Source of the DNA: Mycobacterium sp. AT1
Lineage (GTDB): Bacteria > Actinomycetota > Actinomycetes > Mycobacteriales > Mycobacteriaceae
Direction of reading: 5' to 3'
NCBI RefSeq assembly: GCF_002043095.1
Contig: NZ_MVOC01000030.1
Location: 1 to 43,846 of the forward strand
DNA: 43,846 nt
The translations under genes and the position numbers were made by a program. The notes under the pieces were generated by a model. The model did no database searches. It saw nothing but the letters and a program-made list of their open reading frames with translations, and had not been told where the DNA came from. This document shows positions 16,114 to 24,036 of this stretch, one piece after another; the first letter of the stretch is position 1, and every line of letters begins with the position of its first letter.

Positions 16114-16313
16114 GCGCACTCCGATGAAACCGGCAGCCCAATGTCAGTGCGCGCACTGCCGGAGCCGTTATGCTGCGCACTCGAAAGTTGTTCTGTGGCA
16201 ATCTAATTCGCAGTCACCACACCTCGAGATATTCCCGTCCACGGCGATGGTGTTTAGCTTCACAAAACGCACTGCCGTCGAACCGACGAGAGTGCCACTA
16301 CGTCGAGACGTGT

Positions 16314-17417
16314 ATGACCAATGAAACGCAGTTCGAATCAGACCTTCTCGGCGTCAGCAGGATTGGCGCACCGACGATCGCGGGAACCGGAGTCGCCTTC
16401 GGGCCGTACCGCTACGACCAAGAGGACGTGGCGCGCGAGCTCACCAAGGTCAACGGCCCCGAGTTCATGCGCTTTGCGCAGACGAGCGGGGTGAGCCACC
16501 GAAACCTCGCAATCCCCCTGCACCGCTATCCGAGGATGAGTGGCTTCACCGAGGCTAACGACGCCTACGTCGAGGTCGCCACGGAGTTGGGCGCACAGGC
16601 ACTGTCGTCGGCGCTCGAGGCCGCGGACCTCCGGCCCGACGAGGTCGACGCCATCGTGATGGTGTCGAGCACGGGGGTGGCGGTGCCGACGATCGACGCC
16701 CGAGTCGCGACGAAGGTCGGTCTGCGGCCCGACGTGAAGCGCATCCCGTTGTTCGGCCTCGGTTGTGTTGCCGGGGCAGCGGGAATGGCCCGCGTCCACG
16801 ACTACCTTCGCGGCTTTCCCGGCCACGTCGCCGCCCTGGTGTCGGTCGAGTTGTGTTCGCTGACATTGCAACACGACGACACCTCGATACCTGCCCTGAT
16901 CGGAGTCTGTCTGTTCGGCGACGGCGCCGCGTCGGTGATCGCGACTGGCGCCAACCACGCGCGCCACGTGCCGACGGTCGGATCGGGGCCCGCGGTGCTG
17001 GCCACCAGGAGCAGGCTCATCCCCGACACGGTCGACGTCATGGGCTGGAACGTCAGCTCCAACGGGTTCGGGCTGGTGTTGTCCAAGGACGTGCCCAAGA
17101 TGGCCGACCTCTATCTGCGTGACGAGGTCGAACGCTTCCTCGCCGACCACGGACTGTCGACCGCCGACATCTCCACGTGGATCTGCCATCCCGGTGGTCC
17201 ACGGGTGATCGAGGCGATCGAGAACGCGATCGGCATGCCGTCGGAAGCGGTTGCCCACAGCTGGGATTCGATGCGGGAACACGGCAACATCTCGTCGGCG
17301 TCGGTCTTGGACGTGCTCGGGCGCACCCTCGCCACACCACCGTCGAGGGGTTCGTTGGGCGTGATGCTGGCGATGGGGCCGGGGTTCAGCTTCGAACTGC
17401 TCCTGCTGAGCTGGTAG
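16314..17417 (+). CDS. Type III polyketide synthase (chalcone synthase-like)
   Basis: This 367-residue thiolase-fold enzyme has the type III PKS triad: Cys151 in LFGLGCVAGAAGM, His292 in CHPGGPRVIE and Asn325 in HGNISSAS. The GDGAASVI and GPGFSFELLLL strands are also typical. Type III PKSs extend fatty-acyl-CoA starters with malonyl-CoA and cyclise them to alkylpyrones, alkylresorcinols or related rings. The next gene, an ICMT-like methyltransferase six bases downstream, is the usual partner (BpsA-BpsB, SrsA-SrsB), so a methylated alkyl-pyrone or quinone-type lipid is the likely product. Mycobacterial relatives are Pks10, Pks11 and Pks18. The start is uncertain: 16314 has a weak ribosome site and the frame is open to 16170. 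Confidence 0.9.
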   Translation: MTNETQFESDLLGVSRIGAPTIAGTGVAFGPYRYDQEDVARELTKVNGPEFMRFAQTSGVSHRNLAIPLHRYPRMSGFTEANDAYVEVATELGAQALSSALEAADLRPDEVDAIVMVSSTGVAVPTIDARVATKVGLRPDVKRIPLFGLGCVAGAAGMARVHDYLRGFPGHVAALVSVELCSLTLQHDDTSIPALIGVCLFGDGAASVIATGANHARHVPTVGSGPAVLATRSRLIPDTVDVMGWNVSSNGFGLVLSKDVPKMADLYLRDEVERFLADHGLSTADISTWICHPGGPRVIEAIENAIGMPSEAVAHSWDSMREHGNISSASVLDVLGRTLATPPSRGSLGVMLAMGPGFSFELLLLSW

Positions 17418-17423
17418 GCGGCC

Positions 17424-17927
17424 ATGTACTACTACCTGTTCATTCTGGCGATCGCCCTCGAGCGAGTGGTCGAGCTGATCGTGTCCCGTCGCAACGCCGA
17501 ATGGTCACTCGCCAAGGGCGGCCGTGAGTTCGGCCGCGGCCACTACCCCGTGATGACGACGATGCACGCGCTGCTCCTGGTCTGCTGCGTGGCGGAGGTG
17601 TGGGCACTGCACCGCCCGTTCATCCCGTGGCTCGGCTGGCCGATGTTGCTCGTCGTCGTCGCGAGCACCATCACCCGCTGGTGGTGCGCCACGGTCCTCG
17701 GCAAGCACTGGAATCCCCGTGTCATCGTGATCCCCGGCGCTCCCCTGGTGCGACGGGGACCGTACAAGTGGATGCACCATCCCAACTACACGGCGGTGGT
17801 GGCCGAAGTGGCGGCGCTTCCCCTGATGCACTCGGCCTGGATCACCGCGATCGTGTTCACCGCGGCGAACGCCTTGGTGCTGAACACGAGGATCCGAATC
17901 GAGAACAAGGCACTCGGCTACGCATGA
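17424..17927 (+). CDS. ICMT-family methyltransferase, BpsB/SrsB-like
   Basis: This 167-residue membrane protein resembles the isoprenylcysteine carboxyl methyltransferase family in its small bacterial form (YpbQ/BpsB, SrsB). It has about four to five helices (3-20, 45-60, 68-87, 125-150). The conserved C-terminal SAM-binding region includes GPYKWMHHPNYTAVV around residues 112-126, with His119-Pro120-Asn121-Tyr122. Known homologues O-methylate type III PKS products. It is almost certainly co-transcribed with the type III PKS, with a 6-bp gap between them. Confidence 0.88.
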   Translation: MYYYLFILAIALERVVELIVSRRNAEWSLAKGGREFGRGHYPVMTTMHALLLVCCVAEVWALHRPFIPWLGWPMLLVVVASTITRWWCATVLGKHWNPRVIVIPGAPLVRRGPYKWMHHPNYTAVVAEVAALPLMHSAWITAIVFTAANALVLNTRIRIENKALGYA

Positions 17928-18006
17928 CGGCGGTCGACGGTGTGACGTTCGACAATGGCGGCTAGCCCCCATGACGCGGCCCGTGTGGGCGGGCACGCTG
18001 AAGGGC

Positions 18007-18213
18007 ATGGACCCACGACGACTCGCCAAGGCGATGACAGGCCTACCGGCCGACGAGCGGGAGATCCTGTTCTGCGCGTCGTCCCTGAGGTGGTCGGTCG
18101 AGCGGATTGCCGGCGACTTCGGCCTGTCGTCCGACGTGGTGAAGCTTCGCCTACACGACGCGCTGCGGCGGCTGGTTGGGCATACCGCTAGTTGCCCGCC
18201 CGGTATGCCGTGA
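18007..18213 (+). CDS. Small sigma-region-4-like HTH protein
   Basis: About 68 residues (80 if started at 17971) consist of little more than one helix-turn-helix. LPADEREILFCASSL resembles the region 4.1 start of ECF sigma factors, and IAGDFGLSSDVVKLRLHDAL resembles the 4.2 recognition helix (compare 'iA..lg.s.gtVksRl..al'). No region 2 is present, so it cannot be a complete sigma factor. It may be a DNA-binding or anti-sigma-like accessory for the PKS/methyltransferase pair 79 bp upstream (inference), or a relic. The start is uncertain because no start has a well-spaced ribosome site. The last 26 bp overlap the convergent LLM gene. Confidence 0.55.
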   Translation: MDPRRLAKAMTGLPADEREILFCASSLRWSVERIAGDFGLSSDVVKLRLHDALRRLVGHTASCPPGMP

Positions 18214-19231
18214 CGATCGGCTCCAGCTCGTCGGGCGTCGCGCCGTGCATGATCAGCGCGTCGGCACCGTAGTCGAACTCCTTGCGAATCCGGTCGGCGC
18301 ACTGTTGCGCAGTCCCGGTCGCCGACGGTTCGAGCCACTCATCGGGCAGGAGCGTGGCGATGTGCTCGATCTGTTCGGCAGTCGCCTTGTGGTCGATTCC
18401 ACCGGGTACCGACGTCACGACGGGATCTTCTCGAAAACGTTTCAGCACAGCAGGATCCCACCCGTTGGTGGACACCAGCAGGTCGCCGTAGCCCTGAAGG
18501 TAGGTGGCCAGTCGCGCCACGGTCTTCTTCAGCCGCAGCTCCTCGGGGAGGTGATCACCGACGGTGGCGAAGCACGACCACACCTTGACGGTGTCCGGGT
18601 CGCGGCCGGCCTTCTCGGCGGCGTCCTTGACCGTCCGCACGCTGCGCTGCAGGGTTTCTGGCGTGAAGTAGGTGTGCAGAATGACGTCGTCGAACGCGCG
18701 CCCCCCGAGGGCCAGCGTCTGCGGACCAAAGGCCACCAGACCCAACCTGATGTCCTCGTCGAAGTCGGGGTCGAGGAAGAGGACGCGATACTTGCCGATC
18801 GGACCGTCGTGGTCGAGTATCACCTCGCCGTGCCACAGCCTGCGCATCACCTGCGCGAAGTCCTCCATCTGGGCCGTCGTCACCGCGGGCACCCCGAAGG
18901 CGTCGTACATCGCCGCGATCCCGCGACCGATGCCGAGGGTGAAGCGCCCGCCGGACAATCGGTGCATGGTGGTCGCCCAGGATCCGGTGATCAGCGGGTG
19001 GCGGGTGTTGTGATTGGTTGCCGCCGTGGCGATCCGCATGCGGCTGGTCACCGCGCATGCCGCACCAACCAGGGACGAGGCTTCCTTGACGTTCCACCGC
19101 TCGGAGATGAACGCCGTTCCGAAGCCCAGTTCCTCGCCGCGGCGGGCCTCGTCCATCAGTGCCGCGGGGCCCACCCCGCCGGCACCGGCCAACAGGTAGT
19201 AACCCAGTTCGTCCAGTACCCGATCGGTCAC
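18188..19231 (-). CDS. F420-dependent LLM-class oxidoreductase (TIGR03857-like)
   Basis: This 347-residue protein is of the luciferase-like monooxygenase fold. It shows the early strand LGYYLLAGAGG, ELGFGTAFISERWNVKEA, the RIATAATNHNTRHPL block, and LSGGRFTLGIGRG, the standard F420-binding LLM signature. The closest family I recognise is the mycobacterial TIGR03857 group. It would use F420 (or F420H2) as hydride carrier on an unknown substrate. It is the last gene of a minus-strand catabolic operon, one base after the enoyl-CoA hydratase stop, so its substrate is probably an intermediate of the same pathway. Confidence 0.88.
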   Translation of the reverse strand: MTDRVLDELGYYLLAGAGGVGPAALMDEARRGEELGFGTAFISERWNVKEASSLVGAACAVTSRMRIATAATNHNTRHPLITGSWATTMHRLSGGRFTLGIGRGIAAMYDAFGVPAVTTAQMEDFAQVMRRLWHGEVILDHDGPIGKYRVLFLDPDFDEDIRLGLVAFGPQTLALGGRAFDDVILHTYFTPETLQRSVRTVKDAAEKAGRDPDTVKVWSCFATVGDHLPEELRLKKTVARLATYLQGYGDLLVSTNGWDPAVLKRFREDPVVTSVPGGIDHKATAEQIEHIATLLPDEWLEPSATGTAQQCADRIRKEFDYGADALIMHGATPDELEPIVTAYRAGN

Positions 19232-19232
19232 C

Positions 19233-19994
19233 TCAGGCGCCGGTCCAGTTCGGCGCCCGCTTCTCGGCGAACGCCGTAGCGCCCTCCATGGCGTCCTTGG
19301 ACGCGAACACCGGCTTGATCAGCTCCCACTGCTTGGACCACATCTCCTCTTCGGTCCACCCGGCGGACTTGACGATGATCTCCTTGGTCGCAGCCACGGC
19401 TAACGGCCCGTTGGCGGAAATGCGTTCGGCGAGCGCCAGCGCGCCCGCCAGTGCCTCACCGGGTTCGGTGAGCACGTTGACGAAACCCCACTGAGCTGCC
19501 TGCTCGGCGGTGAAGCTCTCGCCGGTGAGCGCCAGCTCCAGGGCCTTCTGATACGGAATGCGGTGCGGCAGTCGCAGCAGACCGCCACCCGCGGCCACCA
19601 AGCCACGCTTCACTTCCGGGATGCCGAACTTCGCGACCTTCGAGGCGACGACCAGGTCGGTCGCCAACACGATCTCGGTACCGCCGGCAAGCGCATAACC
19701 CTCGACGGCCGCAATCACCGGTTTGCGGGGCGGCCGCTCGGTGAACCCGATGCCGCGGCCGGGGATCGACGGCACCTCGCCGGCCATGAAGGCCTTGAGA
19801 TCCATTCCCGCGCAGAAGTTTCCGCCGGCTCCCGTCACGATGGCGACCGACAGTTCGGCGGTGTCGTCCAGTTCGTCCATCGCGTTCGCGAGGCCTTGGG
19901 CGACCGCCAGGTTGAAGGCGTTGCGCGCCTCGGGCCGGTTGATCGTTATGACGAGTGTGCGCCCTCGGCGCTCGGTCAGAACTTCGTCGGCCAC
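19233..19994 (-). CDS. Enoyl-CoA hydratase/isomerase (crotonase family)
   Basis: This 253-residue crotonase has the oxyanion-hole segments GAGGNFCAGMDLKAF and VEGYALAGGTEIVLATD. ATDLVVASKVAKFGIPEVKRGLVAAGG covers the region holding catalytic acids; Glu in GGTEIV and Glu in IPEVKRG are visible. It probably hydrates a 2-enoyl-CoA to a 3-hydroxyacyl-CoA. It is the fifth gene of the 23.9-18.2 kb operon, after the GntR gene (63-bp gap) and just before the LLM gene. Exact substrate class (straight, branched or ring-derived acyl-CoA) cannot be told. Confidence 0.9.
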   Translation of the reverse strand: MADEVLTERRGRTLVITINRPEARNAFNLAVAQGLANAMDELDDTAELSVAIVTGAGGNFCAGMDLKAFMAGEVPSIPGRGIGFTERPPRKPVIAAVEGYALAGGTEIVLATDLVVASKVAKFGIPEVKRGLVAAGGGLLRLPHRIPYQKALELALTGESFTAEQAAQWGFVNVLTEPGEALAGALALAERISANGPLAVAATKEIIVKSAGWTEEEMWSKQWELIKPVFASKDAMEGATAFAEKRAPNWTGA

Positions 19995-20057
19995 GTTGCC
20001 CCTCTTGCCCGTTGGAAAGCGATCTACACGGTCACTATAAACACGAGCAATCGACGG

Positions 20058-20765
20058 TCAGGTGGCGTTCTTCGCGCCGGGGTCGGTGGCCACGATGACC
20101 CCGCGTTCGACGAGGTGCTCGGTCAGCGGGGTGACGCCGCCGGTGAAGTGTTCGGCCATGGCCGACCGTGCGGCGTCGCCGTCGCCCCGTTCCAACGCGG
20201 CGATGACGCGACGATGATCCTTCGTCGACCGCTTGGGCCACCCGGACAGGGTCGGGAACACCGACTCCGGTGCGTACCGCGTGATGCCGGACATGAACTG
20301 GGTGAGCTTTGGCGAATCGCCGACCACGTTGACCAACCGGTGGAACTCGTGGTTGAGCCGGACCGTGCGCTCCAAATCACCTCCCAAGTATGCGTTTTCG
20401 AGTTCGTCCTGGATGGACCGCAACTTGGCAAGCTGTTCGCCGGAGATGTTTCCAGCCGCGCGGGCCGCGAGTTCACCACCGATGAAGGCCTGCACGTTGG
20501 CCACGTCGGCCACGTCGCGGGCCGTCAACTCGAGCACCATGAAACCCCGTCGCGGTTGCTGCACCAACAGTCCCTCGGAGCAGAGGTTCAGCAGAGCCTC
20601 GCGCACCGGCGTCACGCTGATGCCGAGGTCGGCTGCCAGCTGATCCAGTCTCAGGTACTCCCCCGCACGGCACGTGCCGTCGAAGATTCGTCGCCGGACG
20701 TAACGCGCGACGTCGTCGGACAACTGCGGACGCGGCGCGAAGTGCGGCTCAGAGTTCGTACTCAC
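20058..20765 (-). CDS. GntR family (FCD/FadR-type) transcriptional regulator
   Basis: This 235-residue regulator has an N-terminal winged helix: LRLDQLAADLGISVTPVREALLNLCSEGLL (39-68), the classic GntR signature. The C-terminal all-helical FCD ligand domain contains the conserved NHEFHRLV segment and a later AEHF histidine, which usually hold a metal and an organic-acid or acyl-CoA effector. The GTG at 20765 is inside the end of the acyl-CoA dehydrogenase gene (17-bp overlap), so the regulator is translated as part of the catabolic operon. It is the obvious regulator of that operon and of the divergent dehydrogenase; the dyad at 23979-23999 is a candidate operator. Confidence 0.9.
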   Translation of the reverse strand: MSTNSEPHFAPRPQLSDDVARYVRRRIFDGTCRAGEYLRLDQLAADLGISVTPVREALLNLCSEGLLVQQPRRGFMVLELTARDVADVANVQAFIGGELAARAAGNISGEQLAKLRSIQDELENAYLGGDLERTVRLNHEFHRLVNVVGDSPKLTQFMSGITRYAPESVFPTLSGWPKRSTKDHRRVIAALERGDGDAARSAMAEHFTGGVTPLTEHLVERGVIVATDPGAKNAT

Positions 20766-21942
20766 GCAACAAGCTCTTGCTGATGATGGTCTTCTGGATT
20801 TCGCTGGTGCCCTCACCGATCAAGAGGAAGGGCGCGTCGCGCATCAACCGCTCGACTTCGTATTCCTTGGAGTACCCGTAGCCTCCGTGGATCCGGAAAC
20901 TCTGCTCGGTCACCTCCGAACAGTATTCACTGGCAAGGTATTTCGCCATTCCTGCCGCGACGTCGTTGCGCTCGCCGGAATCCTTCAGGCGTGCGGCGTT
21001 GACCATCATCAGATGTGCGGCCTCGACCTTGGTCGCCATCTCGGCCAACTGAAAGGCGATGGCTTGGTGCTCGGCGATGGGCTTGCCGAAGGTGCGGCGC
21101 TCCTGGGCATACCGAATGGCAAGTTCGAACGCTCGGATGCCCACCCCGCAGGCGCGTGCGGCCACGTTGACGCGGCCCACCTCGACGCCGTCCATCATCT
21201 GGAAGAAGCCTTGACCGGGCAGCTCACCCAGCACGTCGGCGGCGTCGGCGTGGTAGCCGTCGAAGATCAACTCGGTGGTGTCGATGCCCTTGTAGCCCAT
21301 CTTGTCGAGCTTGCCGGGGATGACGAGACCCGGCAGCACCTCGCCGAAGCCTGCCGGCTTCTCGATCAGGAACGCGGTGAGGTTGCGGTGCGGCTTGTCG
21401 GCTCCCTCGTCGGTCTTCACCAGTGCCGCAACGAGAGTGGAGCTGCCGCCGTTGGTCAGCCACATCTTCTGGCCGGTGACGGTGTAGCCACCGTCGGCGC
21501 CGCGAACCCCCTTGGTGCGGATCGCGGCGACGTCGGAGCCCAGCTCCGGCTCGGACATCGAGAACGCTCCGCGCACCTCCCCCGTCGCCATCCGCGGCAA
21601 GAAGCGCAGCTTCTGCTCGTCGGTGCCGTGCTGGCGGATCATGTAGGCGACGATGAAGTGCGTGTTGACGACGCCGGACACACTCATCCAGCCGCGCGCC
21701 AACTCTTCGACGCACAGCGCGTAGGTCAGCAATGACTCGCCGAGGCCGCCGTACTCTTCCGGGATCATCAACCCGAACAGGCCCATCTCGGCCATCTCGT
21801 CGACGATGGCCTGGGGGTAGGCGTCTGCATGCTCGAGCGCCTGGGCGTTGGGGATCACCGCCCGGTCCACGAATTCGCGCACGGTCGAGACGATCTGGGC
21901 CTGGACGTCGGTCAGTCCTGTGGTCTGCGCAAGCCGTGTCAT
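20749..21942 (-). CDS. Acyl-CoA dehydrogenase
   Basis: This 397-residue FAD enzyme has all standard ACAD blocks: MIPEEYGGLGES, SMSEPELGSDVAAIRTKG, GQKMWLTNGG, RRTFGKPIAEHQAI, FRIHGGYGYSKEYEVERLMRD and LLIGEGTSEIQKTI. The Glu in GEGTSEIQ is at the MCAD-type catalytic-base position, so it should be active. It performs the first alpha,beta-dehydrogenation in beta-oxidation, passing electrons to ETF. It is the third gene of the minus-strand operon, 28 bp after the thiolase. Confidence 0.93.
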   Translation of the reverse strand: MTRLAQTTGLTDVQAQIVSTVREFVDRAVIPNAQALEHADAYPQAIVDEMAEMGLFGLMIPEEYGGLGESLLTYALCVEELARGWMSVSGVVNTHFIVAYMIRQHGTDEQKLRFLPRMATGEVRGAFSMSEPELGSDVAAIRTKGVRGADGGYTVTGQKMWLTNGGSSTLVAALVKTDEGADKPHRNLTAFLIEKPAGFGEVLPGLVIPGKLDKMGYKGIDTTELIFDGYHADAADVLGELPGQGFFQMMDGVEVGRVNVAARACGVGIRAFELAIRYAQERRTFGKPIAEHQAIAFQLAEMATKVEAAHLMMVNAARLKDSGERNDVAAGMAKYLASEYCSEVTEQSFRIHGGYGYSKEYEVERLMRDAPFLLIGEGTSEIQKTIISKSLLREYEL

Positions 21943-21970
21943 GCGCGATCCCGCTTCGCTTCTCGCTGTG

Positions 21971-23197
21971 TCATGCCGGGACCCTCTCGAAGACGGCGGC
22001 GAGGCCCTGTCCGCCGCCGATGCACATGGTCTCCAGCCCGTATCGTCCGTCGCGCCGGTACAGCTCGCGGGCGAGGGTCGCGAGCATGCGCCCTCCGGTC
22101 GCCCCCACCGGGTGACCGAGTGAGATTCCGGAGCCCCTGACGTTCGTTCGGTCCAGATCCTTGGCGGTGAAGTTCCACTCGCGCATGACCGCGAGCGCCT
22201 GCGCGGCGAACGCCTCGTTCAATTCGACGAGATCGAGGTCGGCAAGGGTGAGGCCGGCCTTGCCCAATGCCACTGTCGTCGCAGGCACCGGGCCAAGTCC
22301 CATCAGGTGTGGCGGTACTCCCGCGACGCCCCAGGACACCAGTCGGACCAACGGCCTCAACCCCAACTCGGCGGCCTTCTCCGCGGTCGCGACGATGCAC
22401 ATCGACGCAGCGTCGTTCTGCCCGCTGGCGTTGCCCGCCGTCACGGTGGCTTCCGGATCATGTGTCGCCAGAATCGGTTTCAGCGTCCCCAACGACTCCA
22501 CCGAGGTGCCCGCCCGCGGATGCTCGTCGGTGTCGACCACCTGCTCGCCCCGCCGGCTGGTCACGGTGACCGGGATGATCTCCTCGGCCAGCAGACCGGA
22601 CTGCTGCGCGGCGACCGCCCGTCGATGCGAGGTCACGGCCAACTCGTCCTGCTCCTCGCGGCCGATTCCGTATTGCCTGCGCAGGTTCTCGGCGGTTTCG
22701 ATCATGCCGCCGGGCACCGGATGATCCCGACCACCAGCGGTGGTCCGGCCCCGAGCCAGGGCGTCGTGCACCGTCACCCCGCCGCGCGCTCCGCCCCACC
22801 GCATGTCGGTCGAGTGGAACACCGCGTTGCTCATCGATTCGGCGCCGCCGGCGACGACGAGGTCGTTCTGTCCGGTCGCCACCTGCATGCAGGCCTGGAT
22901 GACCGCTTGCAGGCCGGATCCACAACGCCGGTCGAGCTGCATGCCGGGCACCGTCACCGGCAGACCGGCGTCGAGTGCGACGACGCGACCGATGGCCGGT
23001 GCTTCCATGCTCGGATAGCAGTGCCCGAGGATGACGTCCTCGACGGCGCCAGGCGTCACGCCCGTGCGCTCCAGTAGCCCGCGAAGCGCTGCGACACCGA
23101 GGTCGACGGCGGTGAGGGACGAGAACATGCCGCCGTAGCGTCCGATCGGGGTGCGGACGGGTTCGCAGATCACGGCCTGGCCGGCGACGGCGGCCAT
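21971..23197 (-). CDS. Acetyl-CoA acetyltransferase / 3-ketoacyl-CoA thiolase
   Basis: This 408-residue thiolase has the nucleophile Cys92 in LDRRCGSGLQAVI, the VELNEAFAAQ block, GHPVGATGGRM with the catalytic His, and the second catalytic Cys in CIGGGQG near the C terminus. It cleaves 3-ketoacyl-CoA to acetyl-CoA plus a shortened acyl-CoA. Its ATG overlaps the stop of the upstream SDR gene by one base (TGATG), so the two are translationally coupled. Confidence 0.93.
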   Translation of the reverse strand: MAAVAGQAVICEPVRTPIGRYGGMFSSLTAVDLGVAALRGLLERTGVTPGAVEDVILGHCYPSMEAPAIGRVVALDAGLPVTVPGMQLDRRCGSGLQAVIQACMQVATGQNDLVVAGGAESMSNAVFHSTDMRWGGARGGVTVHDALARGRTTAGGRDHPVPGGMIETAENLRRQYGIGREEQDELAVTSHRRAVAAQQSGLLAEEIIPVTVTSRRGEQVVDTDEHPRAGTSVESLGTLKPILATHDPEATVTAGNASGQNDAASMCIVATAEKAAELGLRPLVRLVSWGVAGVPPHLMGLGPVPATTVALGKAGLTLADLDLVELNEAFAAQALAVMREWNFTAKDLDRTNVRGSGISLGHPVGATGGRMLATLARELYRRDGRYGLETMCIGGGQGLAAVFERVPA

Positions 23198-23937
23198 CAG
23201 ATGTGCCTGCCTCCGGTGACTTCGAGCACGGTGCCGGTCATGTACGACGACAGATCCGAGGCAAGGAAGAGGGCGACGTTGGCGACCTCGACCGGCTCAC
23301 CGGCCCGGGCCATGGGTATCTCGGCGAGCTTGGCGTCCCAAATGCGTTGCGGCATGGCCTCCGTCATCGCCGAGCGGATCAGGCCCGGTTGGATGGCGTT
23401 GATCCTGACGCCGAGGTGTGCGACCTCCTTGGCCGCGGCCTTGGTCAGGCCGACGATGCCCGCCTTGGCTGCCGAGTAGTTGGTTTGGCCCACCAGTCCC
23501 ACCTTGCCGGAGATCGACGAGATGTTGACGATGGCACCACTCTTGTTCTCCCGCATCACGTCTGCGGCCTTGCGCGTTCCGTTCCACGTGCCCTTGAGGT
23601 GCACGGAGATCACCTGGTCGAATTGCTCCTCGGTCATCTTGCGCATCGTGGCGTCGCGGGTGATGCCCGCATTGTTCACCATCACGTCCAGACCGCCGAA
23701 CGAGTCGACTGCGGCGTTGATCAACGCCTCGACCTCCGTGGCGTCGGTGACGTCACATCGGACCGCGGCGGCCACGTCGCGACCACCAAGTCTCTCGACG
23801 GCGGCCTCGGTCGCCGCGAGGTCGAGGTCGCCGAGCACCACCCGGGCGCCCTCGGCGACGTAGCGCTCGGCGATGGCGAAGCCGATTCCCTGTGCGCCAC
23901 CGGTGACCACGGCGGTTCGTCCGTCGAGCAATGGCAT
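23197..23937 (-). CDS. FabG-like short-chain dehydrogenase (3-hydroxyacyl-CoA/ACP dehydrogenase)
   Basis: This 246-residue classical SDR has cofactor motif TGGAQGIG (12-19), NNAG (88-91), and catalytic Ser141, Tyr154 and Lys158 (NYSAAKAG). Asp37/Asp39 at the end of the second strand (LGDLDL) favour NAD(H), fitting an oxidative role on 3-hydroxyacyl-CoA in the beta-oxidation operon rather than FabG biosynthesis. It is the first gene of the six-gene operon, divergent from a second acyl-CoA dehydrogenase. A strong AT-rich dyad lies 42 nt upstream of its start. Confidence 0.9.
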   Translation of the reverse strand: MPLLDGRTAVVTGGAQGIGFAIAERYVAEGARVVLGDLDLAATEAAVERLGGRDVAAAVRCDVTDATEVEALINAAVDSFGGLDVMVNNAGITRDATMRKMTEEQFDQVISVHLKGTWNGTRKAADVMRENKSGAIVNISSISGKVGLVGQTNYSAAKAGIVGLTKAAAKEVAHLGVRINAIQPGLIRSAMTEAMPQRIWDAKLAEIPMARAGEPVEVANVALFLASDLSSYMTGTVLEVTGGRHI

Positions 23938-23978
23938 TCGATGCCCCGTCCTGTCGTGAAGCCCTTCAAGGTGTCAAA

Positions 23979-23999
23979 CATAAAATATGATATTTGTTG
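23979..23999. promoter_or_regulatory. AT-rich palindromic operator in the SDR/acyl-CoA dehydrogenase divergent promoter
   Basis: The core AAATAT-G-ATATTT (23983-23995) is a perfect 6-1-6 inverted repeat, extended by CA/TG pairs to 21 bp. It is the most AT-rich spot in the area and sits midway between divergent starts at 23937 and 24037. It is the best candidate site for the GntR regulator encoded in the operon, though it does not match the usual FadR-type TNGTNNNACNA pattern, so another regulator is possible. Confidence 0.6.
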
Positions 24000-24036
24000 G
24001 AGCAACGCACCCACCCCGGCCAGGAGACGACGACGC

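Noticed and set aside
23203..24036. Upstream extension of the acyl-CoA dehydrogenase frame
   Set aside because: Antisense to the SDR gene and not dehydrogenase-like; ATG 24037 with CAGGAG is the correct start.
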